This document shows, piece after piece, positions 1 through 12,298 of a stretch of DNA of 64,000 nucleotides. The stretch comes from Neolentinus lepideus HHB14362 ss-1. Its lineage: Eukaryota; Basidiomycota; Agaricomycetes; Gloeophyllales; Gloeophyllaceae. The stretch is from contig KV425584.1 of NCBI GenBank assembly GCA_001632425.1, positions 93,934 through 157,933 of the forward strand, read 5' to 3'. Position numbers and translations under genes: made by a program. The notes beneath the pieces were generated by a model. That model saw only the letters and a list, made by a program, of their open reading frames with translations. It searched no databases and was not told where the DNA came from. Positions within the stretch are counted from its first letter, which is position 1; each line of letters opens with the position of its first letter.

Positions 1-362
1 CTCACAACTGTGGGGTTTCCAATACGGGAATATATGTAACCGTCAGTCATGATGCCGCAGAATTAGAAAGGCGGCAGTAATTTGACTTTAGAACTAACTT
101 CAGCCCAAACAAATCTGCGCCGTGCTACAACAGTTTAGTTCCGGTTCTCTTTGACCTCGGTGTGATCAAACTAACCTGTGAGTTGTTAAAAGCAAAGCTG
201 GTAGTTGCATACATTGGTTGTGCTCGAGCATTAGTGGCAGGGTCGACATCCTGCCCTTGAAGCCGCATAGTCTCAAACTCCGGTGCTCTTGATCATCGAA
301 CCTCAACGTAAGCCTTCGGAAACAACATTTGCAACGTACCGGTAGAAACGGCTGGTAGCCAT
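1..362 (-). pseudogene. 5' fragment of O-acetylhomoserine sulfhydrylase (MET17-like), broken
   Basis: On the minus strand this fragment carries the first exons of a Cys/Met-metabolism PLP-dependent enzyme: an ATG at 360-362, a PEFET-like start, and after an intron the motif YSRIGNPT near 5-35. It is cut by the left end of the window. Compared with the intact copy at 19958-21977, the acceptor before the exon encoding TDGYIYSRIGNPT has changed from CCAG to TCAT, so this intron could not be spliced normally. The same change is present in the second left copy (4800-6780). Part of the HAGQD region is also shortened here. I infer a decayed duplicate. The rest of this copy would lie beyond the window, if it exists. 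Confidence 0.75.
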
Positions 363-657
363 ACTATGCTAGCCCTTCACTGATCGAATTGGAGGACTAT
401 CTGTCTTCGTTCCCGCACCAGAAATAAGTGAGATTAAGTACGCCGCCGGTCTGTGATCGACACCTGATCCGTAATATGTACGAAGATGACGGAAGATGGT
501 TGCTTACAAGGTCATTGTGAAGCGTGCGTCGTGATGAACCATCCATGCCGAGGAACAACCATTTTGTGCAGTCAGGCTTCGATTCAGCATTATAAATTCC
601 ACCGAGGACGAGGGTGGGAACCCCTTACCTTTCTTTACCTTTTTTGCATCGTCACTG
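1..657. repeat. Direct repeat, copy 1 (MET17 5' end plus GRE2-like promoter)
   Basis: This stretch matches 6423-7088 in the same orientation, from the MET17 exon through the intergenic region into the GRE2-like upstream sequence. The match ends near 657. From there 57 bases of unique sequence (658-714) lead into the 5' flank of the kinase. The inferred event is a tandem duplication of a GRE2-kinase-MET17 unit, followed by loss of the GRE2-like body between about 657 and 715. Confidence 0.85.
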
Positions 658-1156
658 TGACGAGCCGCTGTGGCAACGCTGGGAATGCACGTGGTTACGG
701 TCCGAGTGGCTGACGTGGAGACCAATAGAGATTGGATAAAGCATGGCCTCCAACATATGCTCCGGCACATGTACACGCCATGGTGTACTATATCAAATTA
801 ATATGTAACGCGTAGCTCACTGCATTGTTATTTGCGGCATGGCACTGCGGACACAGAATTTTGTGGCAGAAAGAGCCGAGGCTGTGGTCGAACCGTGACG
901 TTGTGATGTCACGTGACTGATCGCGCGTATCCCATCATTGTCGGAACTTCGGCTTTCACACGTCTCTTGGCTTCTCCGCTGTGTGGCAGGACACAAAGCC
1001 GTTGCACTGCAACGAGCGTTGATGAAAGATCAACATTGAATGGTATTGGAAACCACATCTGCATCATGGCAAACGCGAGCTGGGACTCTATAAGATCTAG
1101 CACGCTCTGCGATTCGGTACGTTTCGCCCCGGCTGTTCTGACCTGGAAAGTCTGAC
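363..1156. other. Intergenic: GRE2-like promoter remnant and kinase upstream region
   Basis: Positions about 430-657 match the sequence just upstream of the GRE2-like genes at 7115 and 27812, but no reductase coding sequence follows. From about 715 on the sequence matches the inverted copy ending at 25921. An open frame at 913-1155 keeps its frame in both copies, but it resembles no family I know and probably reflects the recent duplication. A CACGTG motif lies near 910. Confidence 0.6.
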
Positions 1157-4100
1157 ATGATGGAATCTGCTACTCCTTCTGAATCTGTGTCTTTCGACGT
1201 GCGCTCTGGGAATGTGCCTTCGGAACTGGATTACTCGAACGTCCTGCACCGCCCTTCTCAACATAAGCTTGGATCTATTGGAGATTGTAAGTCTTCGAAG
1301 GTGGAACACTATACTCATAGAAAGTGGGCTGGTGAAGAGGGTTCTAAACACTCCCATGGGCCTGTCTCTCTCTCTCAATTCCTACTCTGGACATTTCCCG
1401 ATAAACATGAGGAGGTGACTCGGATCAAGTCGCCCAAGAACTTCCACGCAGCTCTAGGGAAAGTGCCCACTGGGCCCAATGTGGCAGAGAAGTCAATGTA
1501 TGGTCCTGTGGTGCGTGTCATTTGTTCTCCCCTTTGTATCCTGCCTGACTATGACAATAGATGTATGCACTGAAGCTCGCGCGCAAGCCATACAATCTCG
1601 TCTTCACTCCTCAGAATACATCATCGCTGAGACATTCAGGCCATCCGGGTGGCCCCGCATTGGCGCCTGATCTCACCATAACCTGGGGAGATCTGGGAGA
1701 ACATTGGGCTGCTTCTGACGTCTTTATCGAAGTCAAACGGCAAGACAGCGACGATCCTTTCCATGAGAATGACACCGGCAAGTTATACTTGAGCAATGTA
1801 GAGGTGTGGAATCAGATCCAGGAGTACACAGCCATTGCTCTCAGCTACAGGCCGCGATGTTACTTTCTGGGTATCGGTATATTCGGGAAGCATGCTCGTT
1901 TTTTCAGATGGGATCGGTCAGTGCTCTTGGTCTCGGAGTCGTTCTACTATCAAGAGGATTCAACTCCGTTGATCCGACTCCTGTACGGACTCTCTCTGCA
2001 TGGACATGCCGGTCGCGATCCGACCGTGCTGGACGACAAACCGAAGGATGTCCTCACCATCGACGAGAAGTATGAGGAAGCGAGGCGGAAAAACCTTGTA
2101 CCAAAGTATGAGGGCCTCACGTCCTCCAACACTTTGCTCGCAGATAGCACTTACCTCGAAATGCCCGGGAAGGAACCAGGGGACCCAAGCGAAGAATACC
2201 TGACAATGGGACTTCCCATTTTTACTTCGAGGACTATGTTCGGCCGCGGTACCCGTGTCTGGCTCGCTACGCTAGCTGATGGATCATCGGACTTCGTTAT
2301 AATCAAGGACACATGGAGAGAATCGACGCGCATGAGCGAGGGTGATATATATAGCAGGATTTTCGGGAATGATTCTTCTGTCTTTGGCGTCGCGAAGGCT
2401 CTTCATTCTGTGGATCTTGGTCAACATGCGAACGACTTCCACTCTACACTTGCTGCAACGGTCAATGCGACTTTGGGTGTCCCGCGGTTCGTTGAAAGAA
2501 CACACTATAGGACCATCTTGCAATCGATAGGCAAACCTCTATATTTGTTTCGGTGCACACGTGAGCTCACCGAGGCGATGCGGGACGCTATGAAAGGTAA
2601 GAGTACCACAACTTGTACATGGCTTGTTCCTGACATGCGCGCAGGTCTCAGCAATATGTGGCTACGGGGTGTGATGCATCGTGACATCAGTGCATACAAC
2701 ATCATGATCAATGCGGACTGGAAGGAGGGCGACGCTAGAGGCTTCTTGATTGACCCAGAACTGGCGTCGGTTTCCCCTACTCAAGACGACTTGACTTATA
2801 TCACCGTGGGTCACATCTCCCCGTCTTCGCGGTTTCTCAGCTAATACACAAACTATCAGGGAACATTTCAATTCCTGGCAATTGATCGTCTCGAGGAGCA
2901 CCCGGGAAACCATGCCCCCCATCATGACATCGAGTCCAGCTACTGGGTTCTTCTATGGGTCGTCCTTCGCCACACTGAATGCGAGGTCAAGGAATGGGGA
3001 AAGACAAGACCAGGGTCTAACTGCGTCGCACGTATCTTCGACGGAGAGAATGGCACTTCCAAGATCTCCTTTCTTTGCAACGCTGCAGTCGTCGTTCATG
3101 GAAACAAGCCACTGACCCGTTTACTGGAGCGTCTGCAATATCTGGTGTCTCTTCGTTATATGAACAAGGTACTACGCGCAGAACTGACGGAGAAGAAAGT
3201 GATTCTTCCTGAGCTCACTCACGAGACGGTCATCAAAGAGTTTGAGGAGGCACTTAATTCTGATGGCTGGCCATATGCGGACAGTGCTCTCCCCTTCAAC
3301 GCTAGAGAGGAGTATACAATCGCGCGGGGAAACATCTTGGAGATGATTAAGCAGAATGTCAGCCAGACCAAGTCCAGCGTTGCCGAGATTCAACAGAAGA
3401 ACATTTCTCAGACCAAAGGCAAGGGCCCGGCTCTGCTTTCGTCACGGGGCGTCCGCTCCGCCAGTACCTCGCGGAAAAGCGCGAAGGTAGCCACTGTCAC
3501 GGAAGGCTTGGGAAGGATGGCATTGACATCTGCTCCTCGTTCCACCGAGATGGACAGTACTGGCAAATCTGGCGTTGTTGCCAAAGGTTCGACCTCGTCG
3601 GTGCAAGGCAGTCAATACAAAACCAAAGCTAGTGGCGAACCGGGGAAGGCTCGACCACTGACGGGGATATGTACCCTCCGGAGCCCGTCCAAATCCACGA
3701 GTATTTCGGGTCCTGTTATTACGAGATCGTTGTCCAAGATCTTGTTATCTTCTTCGAACGCTCCGTCTCAGGGTGGCGCTGCGACTCAGTCACCATCGTC
3801 TCCTCGCATTGGTACGCAGATTCATGATGCTAGTCAATCTCGCGCTGCAGCCAAGGGTTCCACCTTCCCAGTGCCAGGCGAAGACTCGAAGCAAGCCATC
3901 CGAGAACGTGAGGCGGGCAAGGCTCAGCCACCGACAGCAGAACGAACCCTCCGCAGTACTTCACAATCGAAGAGTGCAGCTGGTGCTGTTACCACGAAAC
4001 CCTTGTCCAGGAATGTGGCTCCAGCTCCGTGTCACGGTGGTGTGGGGAACATCGGCTCCGGACGAGCTATTCAATCGAGGAAGGTCGAAGGGATCACCCA

Positions 4101-4245
4101 GACGCTACCATTATCCGAAGGTCCTGCGACGAGTGATAGAACGACCAGGACGTCCGAGTCGACGGAAGGGGACAGTTGTGAGATGCAGGGTAGCCGCAAA
4201 CCCGCTATCAGTAGGTTACCTCGTCTGAGCCGCAGGAGCCCTTAG
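1157..4245 (+). CDS. FunK1-type fungal protein kinase, left copy
   Basis: My model has four exons, 1157-1510, 1561-2596, 2645-2805 and 2860-4245, giving 978 residues. All three introns (50, 48 and 54 bp) have GT-AG ends and CTGAC or CTAAT branch-like motifs. Kinase hallmarks are visible: VIIKD with the ATP-binding lysine near residue 367, the catalytic loop HRDIS near 475, the metal-binding LIDPELA in place of DFG, and after the last intron GTFQFLAID followed by HHDIESSYWVLLW. These are typical of the fungal FunK1 family. From about 3400 on the protein is a long Ser/Thr/Arg-rich tail that is probably disordered. The 48 bp intron is a multiple of three and open, so a retained form would stay in frame. 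The substrate is unknown. A near-identical paralogue lies at 22396-25473. Confidence 0.88.
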
Positions 4246-4799
4246 GTGTGCTAGTTTTAATGAATGCTCGCAGTCATAAGCTGCTCTTACCCTTCTGTTT
4301 GTAGGTTATGTATATGTTGTGTATCTACTCGTCCATTGTCGTCAGATTCCTTTATATCACGCGACATAATCGTGCAAATACTTGTATTACTGTATGTTAT
4401 GTTACTCTAGAACAATATATTTATGCGATCTTGGTTTATTTATCGTCGAATCAATCATTGGTCTTCCAAGGAACGATCGCTATTGAGTTTGAGGTCGATA
4501 GTATCGACGAGCTGGTGTTGATACTGAAGGAGGCATAGCAAAGCGATATGTTGAGAAGGTGCGAGCGACGGCTCGCCGGGCCAGTTCGTTACCGTTCTAG
4601 TCCCGTTCTCTGAAGACTACTTTTAGCCGGTTAACAAGCATTGGCGATCTGTATTACGGGCACTCGAAACTTCAGAATTCAGTAAACTTTGCCAATGAAC
4701 TGAAAAAGAATGGGCATCATAGGTCGGCATCGCACGAGAAGCGCTAAGATAGCATACTCATACATTTTTAATACACTTCAACTAAAATCCACACCATCC
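4246..4799. other. Intergenic between the convergent kinase and MET17 pseudogene
   Basis: AT-rich shared 3' flank that matches 21980-22395 in inverted orientation. About 140 bases near 4482-4623 are absent from the right copy. They encode a short open stretch ending in DELVLILKEA and a stop, which I cannot assign to a family. Nothing else is recognisable. Confidence 0.55.
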
Positions 4800-7088
<2,289 letters not shown>

Positions 7089-7114
7089 TCACTAATCTAT
7101 CTGTGCACAACGCA

Positions 7115-7475
7115 ATGTCTGCTTCTACCTCACAAAAGGCTCTCATCACTGGTGCCACCAGCTACATCGGTGCCCATATTGCTCAGCAGCTCTTGGAGAA
7201 GGGCTGGTACGTTCGGGGCACAGTCCGCAGCCAGACCAAGGCCCAGAGGCTGCACGTCACCTTCAAGGCGGGCGACCGCTTCGAGACTGTTGAAGTCAAG
7301 AATGTACAGAAGAAGGAGTCGTTCACGGAAGCCGTAAAAGGTATGGAGTCGTACACTTGCAGTTACTGACGGCTGACACTCCTCGTCCAGGCGTCAACTA
7401 CGTCTTCCACGTTGCTAGCGGCTAGCCCCTTCTTCATAAACCCCAAGGACCCCTACGAGGAACTCATCTATCCTG
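7115..7475 (+). pseudogene. GRE2-like NAD(P)-dependent reductase, truncated pseudogene
   Basis: Exon 1 (7115-7340) encodes the Rossmann start ALITGATSYIGAHIAQQLLE, as in the intact copy at 26629-27812. A 50 bp intron (7341-7390) follows. Exon 2 begins GVNYVFHVAS and then carries a 7-base insertion that duplicates GCTAGC (7424-7437). This shifts the frame and brings in a TAG stop at once. Homology to the reductase ends near 7475, at the position where the intact gene has its second donor site. The active-site YxxxK and the whole C-terminal half are missing. Confidence 0.88.
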
Positions 7476-8580
7476 CAGCACACCTACCCATGCCAGACAG
7501 GAGGCCCTCCGCGACATTATTGCCGAGTCCAGAAGCTCTGATTCCCGAAACCGTCGGTAGTTTGCCTTCCAGAAGGTTTGCTCATATCACAGGAAGATGA
7601 TTCACCTTACCCTACGGCGCATTTCGTGTCATGTCAGACTCCACTTCAACAAATAGGGATACTCACCTACCGTAATTACACCTGAGATTCGTGACACTAC
7701 TGCTTATAAGCAAGTCATCAGTGGACTAGTACAAGATGCAGGTGCATAGTGACATACATTTGTAGGTCCGCTTCATCGCTGGATGTATTGTCGAGGTTCT
7801 CCAGGATGAATCGTGAGCCAGATGACCTATCTCTGTAGAGGACGTCGTCATTGTGGCTCAAGCTATCACAAACCATTAGCACTAGAGGGACGTCTGCTAA
7901 CAGTGTTATAGAGGTCCTCTCGTCAACGGCGGCGGTACTATCCATAAAGAATATAGACCCCGACTGCAGCTGGCATACTCCGGGGCTTACGAGGATGCTC
8001 ATTACGAAAATATTGCGACCATCATGGCATCTTTCTTGATGAGGATGACTGCACGCGATTCCTCCGCAAATATACCCTCAGGACCAATAGTAACTGCGGC
8101 AAGGAATTACCACCAGAGTCTTGTGTCTCCGGCTTATGGGATGACAAAAGGACACAAAGGAAGGGGTATCAACAATGCAAGCCACGGAAGCTGGCCTTCA
8201 TGTACTCACTGGTACACGGAACAAGAGAGGTCTGACTAGTTCATAAGCCGCTCGAGTCATCCAGGAGATTGGTGAGGTAAAGACGTGAGATATTCTGTAG
8301 ACTAACACATACCTGGCAGTCTCCATGAGATACGCACTCACCGAGAATCAGATCTTCAGCTTGTCCTTGCGTCTACCTCGCCCACTCAACCTTTCAGTCT
8401 GTCGTACAACCTGACAACCCATTCAATGTTTGTTCCATTGTTGACAAGTATGGGAAGGGGCTGTGCAGTGACGTGTACATAGGAACGGTGCTCCCAATGA
8501 TGAGCCTGAGACGGAAGTTTTGCATGTAGACAGCACCTGGGTCGGTTCGAAGATAAACTTCGGCAGGAAGACGTGCCATG
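7476..8580. other. Intergenic, about 1.1 kb, no recognisable gene
   Basis: Unique sequence between the breakpoint of the left duplication arm and the 3' end of the oligoribonuclease gene. Short open frames exist on both strands (for example 7718-8002 minus) but none resembles a known family or shows a convincing splice context. Confidence 0.4.
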
Positions 8581-9597
8581 CTAAGTTCGTGATTCTGGTG
8601 AAATAAATACACTGTCACGGTAATAACGTAGCTCTAAGAAGTATGTCAGTGCGACAGTATCATGGCATACGGGACTCAGCACAACGATGGCCCTACCTTT
8701 GATCGACCCTTGAATGTCGTCCAAAGCCCTTCACAAGGCTGATTAGCTAACTGCATGACCGTGGAAATTTCACGGAATCACCTACCGATGCTTGCTTTCA
8801 ATTTTGAGGTCGGGGCGCGGTAGGGATGGATACCATCTGCGGCAAAGTTCCTAAAACGGAGTTGGCAAGACTTGAGCTTGATAATCTACTCATGAACGTA
8901 CCTTGACCGACGATACATCTGTATAGTACACATCAGTAGGCAGTTATGGAGATTCGAACGCTGTAGGCGTACCGACAATGCTACACGTATTGACAGATAT
9001 CAGCACAACACAGACTAAGAAAGAAGACGGATGACCGATAGTGCAAATAATCGACCACCTCCGGCATTTCCTCTACAAGAAAAGCCCGATCTGCATGGAC
9101 AGAGTTGCCTGCCAACACCGCAGTCCTAGGCTCAGGCACCCATTTCTTGACGTAGTCGAGTACCTCCCCTGCGACAAATTCCGTAGTGTGAGGTGATTCC
9201 AAGCATGCTTGGGTGAGACCGGACTAAGCCACTGGGTAAGACAAGCATGTTCCTGAGCAAGGCACTAGGGATACATGCCGATCCATGCTGCTTCGTGCAC
9301 CATGCGTCCATTCTGAGATCTTCAGTCAGTGTCCAAGATCCATAGATAAAACAAGAGGAGTCATACTGGTCGAGATATTCCTTGTCCACTTTAATGACAT
9401 ATTCAATGCCTTCGTCGACTATCTCGAGGTCACCGCCCGTGATAAGAACCTGAGGTTGCAGTAACAATGATGCAATGAATCTGTTCGGAACAAATGACAC
9501 ACACAGCAATTTCCATGATTTTGTCTCGCTTGTAATTCAACCCCGTCATCTCGCAGTCTATCCAAACCAAGGGATTCTGAGGCAAAAGACTCGTCAT
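8581..9597 (-). CDS. Oligoribonuclease (REX2/ORN-type 3'-5' exoribonuclease)
   Basis: The enzyme family degrades short RNA oligonucleotides, in mitochondria and cytosol of eukaryotes. Nine exons give 190 residues: 9505-9597, 9367-9449, 9279-9312, 9036-9223, 8973-8980, 8902-8918, 8786-8850, 8697-8728 and 8581-8633. DEDDh residues are all visible: VWIDCEMTG (Asp, Glu), NSVHADRAF (Asp), and His then Asp in YLHYRIVD. An 8-nt exon (8973-8980) encodes the stretch between that His and Asp. Intron 3 (9224-9278) begins GC rather than GT. An in-frame ATG at 9720 would add 41 residues rich in Arg and Ser, resembling a mitochondrial presequence, so two start sites are plausible (190 or 231 residues). The start at 9597 matches the usual bacterial-type length. 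Confidence 0.9.
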
Positions 9598-9720
9598 TTT
9601 TCTCGCTATCCTCGTCAATCTTGAAAGACTCGAGTACTGTGCACAATATCGAGAGCTCCTGTAAATCGAAGGCCAGACGCGAATCATGGAAATCAGTTCT
9701 GAATAGAATTGTTGTCGCAA

Positions 9721-10043
9721 TGTAGAGGACGGTCAGGAGCTGCGAAAGTTATCAACAAGCACGAACAAACAATTTGGGGGAAATCGAAATGCGATCAATG
9801 CGGCCACGAGTCTCTCAAGCAGAATTTCACCATGGCGGTTTATATAGGTCCTGCAGAGCTCCAGCTGGTGCAAGGACGACATGAACTAATACGGCTCATC
9901 TACAAGATTATATATGGTATGCAGTGCTCTAAAAATATATTGTCTACGTGGCCTGACGCGAGATTAAATTGCAGAATTATTTCGATCCTGCTTCTATGAT
10001 GAATTGCGAGTACAGGCCAAGTGCAGTCTCGCAAAATGGGTAG
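9721..10043. other. Intergenic, nothing recognised
   Basis: About 320 bases between the possible upstream oligoribonuclease start and the stop codon of the next minus-strand gene. It probably holds the promoter of the oligoribonuclease gene. No clear motif seen. Confidence 0.4.
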
Positions 10044-12298
10044 TTAGAAATCCCACAGGGTTCCCTGTCGAACAACCGTGTCAGCAACCTTGGCGCAGCT
10101 CATCACCGAGCCGAGACTTACGAAGGCTGGTATCCCGGCTTCCTTGCATCCCTCCATGATCTCTTGGTTACCCTGGTAGTTGGACGTAATGAAGACGACC
10201 TCTGCATTCCATGTTGCGTAGGTCTCCTTGACCAGCTTCATTACATCCGGTCGGCCACCTGATAGGAATAGTAAGGAAGAGGTGTCAATTCCACCTAAAG
10301 TGCTGATCTCTCACCTCGCTGCTTCGAGTCCCAAAGGCAATAGCGCTCTGGACCTAGGTGGCGGTGGATCAAGCCAGAGATAGTCGGGCCGAATGTCTTC
10401 TCCTGATCAGAACCGATCCAGATCAAGTACCTGCAGACAGGCGTTGATAAATTGACGATGGTGTGCGTCTACTAAAATGACGAAACTGACCAATTGGGAC
10501 TCTGATGAACGAGGCAGTGAGATGGTGAACTAGGAGCTACTGCGGGAGACATACCTGTATGCAAGTCGATAGCGCGGCTCCGAGACCAGTACCTGTGCAG
10601 ACACGAATACCACTACCAAGCCAATGAATATGGTGCGCTATCTGGAACTGATGATGCAGAACTTACCGCTTGTATAACGTAGACGTGTTTGAGACGCCCG
10701 CGAACTATCCCGAGGCCTAGATCAGCAATGGAGTTGAAGGGCAAGAAAAATAGTATTTCACCTTCAACTGGCGTGTCCAAATATGGCTCGGAGGGTTGTT
10801 AACAAGGCTCTTCGTGAAGTCACCCTGGACACCGCATATGAGGTAGTGATACTTTGCGTGGGTTCCCTCACTGACGAGGGACAAGTGAGTCGTGGGAAAC
10901 GGAGAACTCATTGCTGACGTACGAGATGATACCGAATGCATGGTACTCCATGACAGCTGAGCGAGATATTCTTGCCAGTAGACCTTGCTGCATACCGCGC
11001 TCGAACTTAAGAACGGCGACCTTGGGCGAGGGCTGGTCTTAGGTCAGTATCCCTTGACAAGACCGCGAAACTTTGCCACATACAATCTCTACTTCGACCT
11101 TTACTTTGCGGGTCGTTATCCAAGGAATAGCAATGCTTCATGGAAGTCAGTATCAAGTAACATTTGGCATCACCCGGATACTCACAATGTGGTCATGCCA
11201 ATGGCAAACCAGAAGTCTTGGTGGCGAAGCACTTGGACACGGTGAGGATCCCACGAATGTGTTCCAAGGTCGTAGCTGTCTCCCAGCATCACGAATATCC
11301 AGGCTGTTGATTGTTGGTCAACGCTGCTATACGGAAAACCCAAGTATGAGGCTTACTAGCTCCCAGAGATGTCCTGTGGATATAATTTCAACTAATGAAT
11401 CCTCTTCTGAGACAAAGAATACTCACCATCCCAAGAACCGATGATGGCATTCGAAGACACTGAGGACAGAGAATGAGAAAGTGAATCGTTGACGTTGAGC
11501 AACGTTTCTTACTTATGGTGGTTATTCCGAATCCAGGGGAAGGCACTGACAATGGTGATAGCAACTGCAACAGTAGTTACCACGCCCATAGCAAGAATAG
11601 CCTTGTGCTCATCCTTCTGGTCTTTGAATATCAACACCAGGCGGAAGATCAACCATGCAAATCCAGAAGATGCACATCCAGAGTGAATGCCTCCCAGGTG
11701 TTGAAGCGTGGATGTGCAGGCCAAGCGGATCCACAGAGGTGCCCACTAAGACATTAAAGTCAGTAAACTAGACCGCTACAAATTATATATTCCCACCTTT
11801 GCAAAGAGTGTGTTAACTGTGAGATACAGGAATCGGCCAAAAAGCTCATTCCGGACAAGAATCGCTACCCAAAGATTACCGACCGCAAATGAACCGGTCG
11901 ACTTCCTTGGATAATGCCAGACATCCAAACCTGCAAGTAAGATGGCAATTGAGTTGAAAGTAACGACTACGGTGCAAAGTTTCCTATGATGCACGTTTCA
12001 ATGGAGGCAACCAGCCGCATTGTCAACAAAGAACATACCGATACGCATTGTACCAGAGAAGAAAACGCGTCCAGCGACTAGCCCGCTTCCATGTCCCTTT
12101 CCCTGGAGCAGGCTTCTTTGGTGCTGGTGCCGAAGCAGGCACGGTCACCTCGGTCTTGGTCACTATATCGGTGGTAGGCTTGCCGTCTTTCAGATCCACG
12201 TAAGTGAGGGACAGTCTGGCATCAGTAGTTGGAAATGAGACGACGTTGTCGAATGTTCCCTTCTCCGGGTCAATTGTGGAAGATGTGTGTTCGGCCAT
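10044..12298 (-). CDS. TmpA-like integral membrane flavoreductase-type protein
   Basis: Fifteen exons starting at the ATG at 12298 and ending at the stop at 10044 give 499 residues, with 14 introns of 50-60 bp that all keep frame. After a hydrophilic N-terminus of about 85 residues come several membrane segments, including one near HLGGIHSGCASSGFAW, then FECHHRFLGW and ATWIFVML. The C-terminal half has a reductase-like NAD(P)-binding stretch: VCTGTGLGAALS, then WYLIWIGSDQEKTFGP, and the end VFITSNYQGNQEIMEGC and GTLWDF. This order resembles fungal TmpA-type membrane proteins, related to ferric-reductase-like oxidoreductases. An 11-nt exon (10491-10501) supplies SPN and part of the following Trp codon. 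The reaction and substrate are unknown. The His residues of the membrane part could bind haem, but I cannot show it. Confidence 0.82.

Noticed and set aside
913..1155. Upstream open frame kept in both kinase copies (also at 25475-25723)
   Set aside because: The frame is preserved, but the whole region is a recent duplicate, so conservation is expected without coding function. No family resemblance. An indel of two codons separates the copies.
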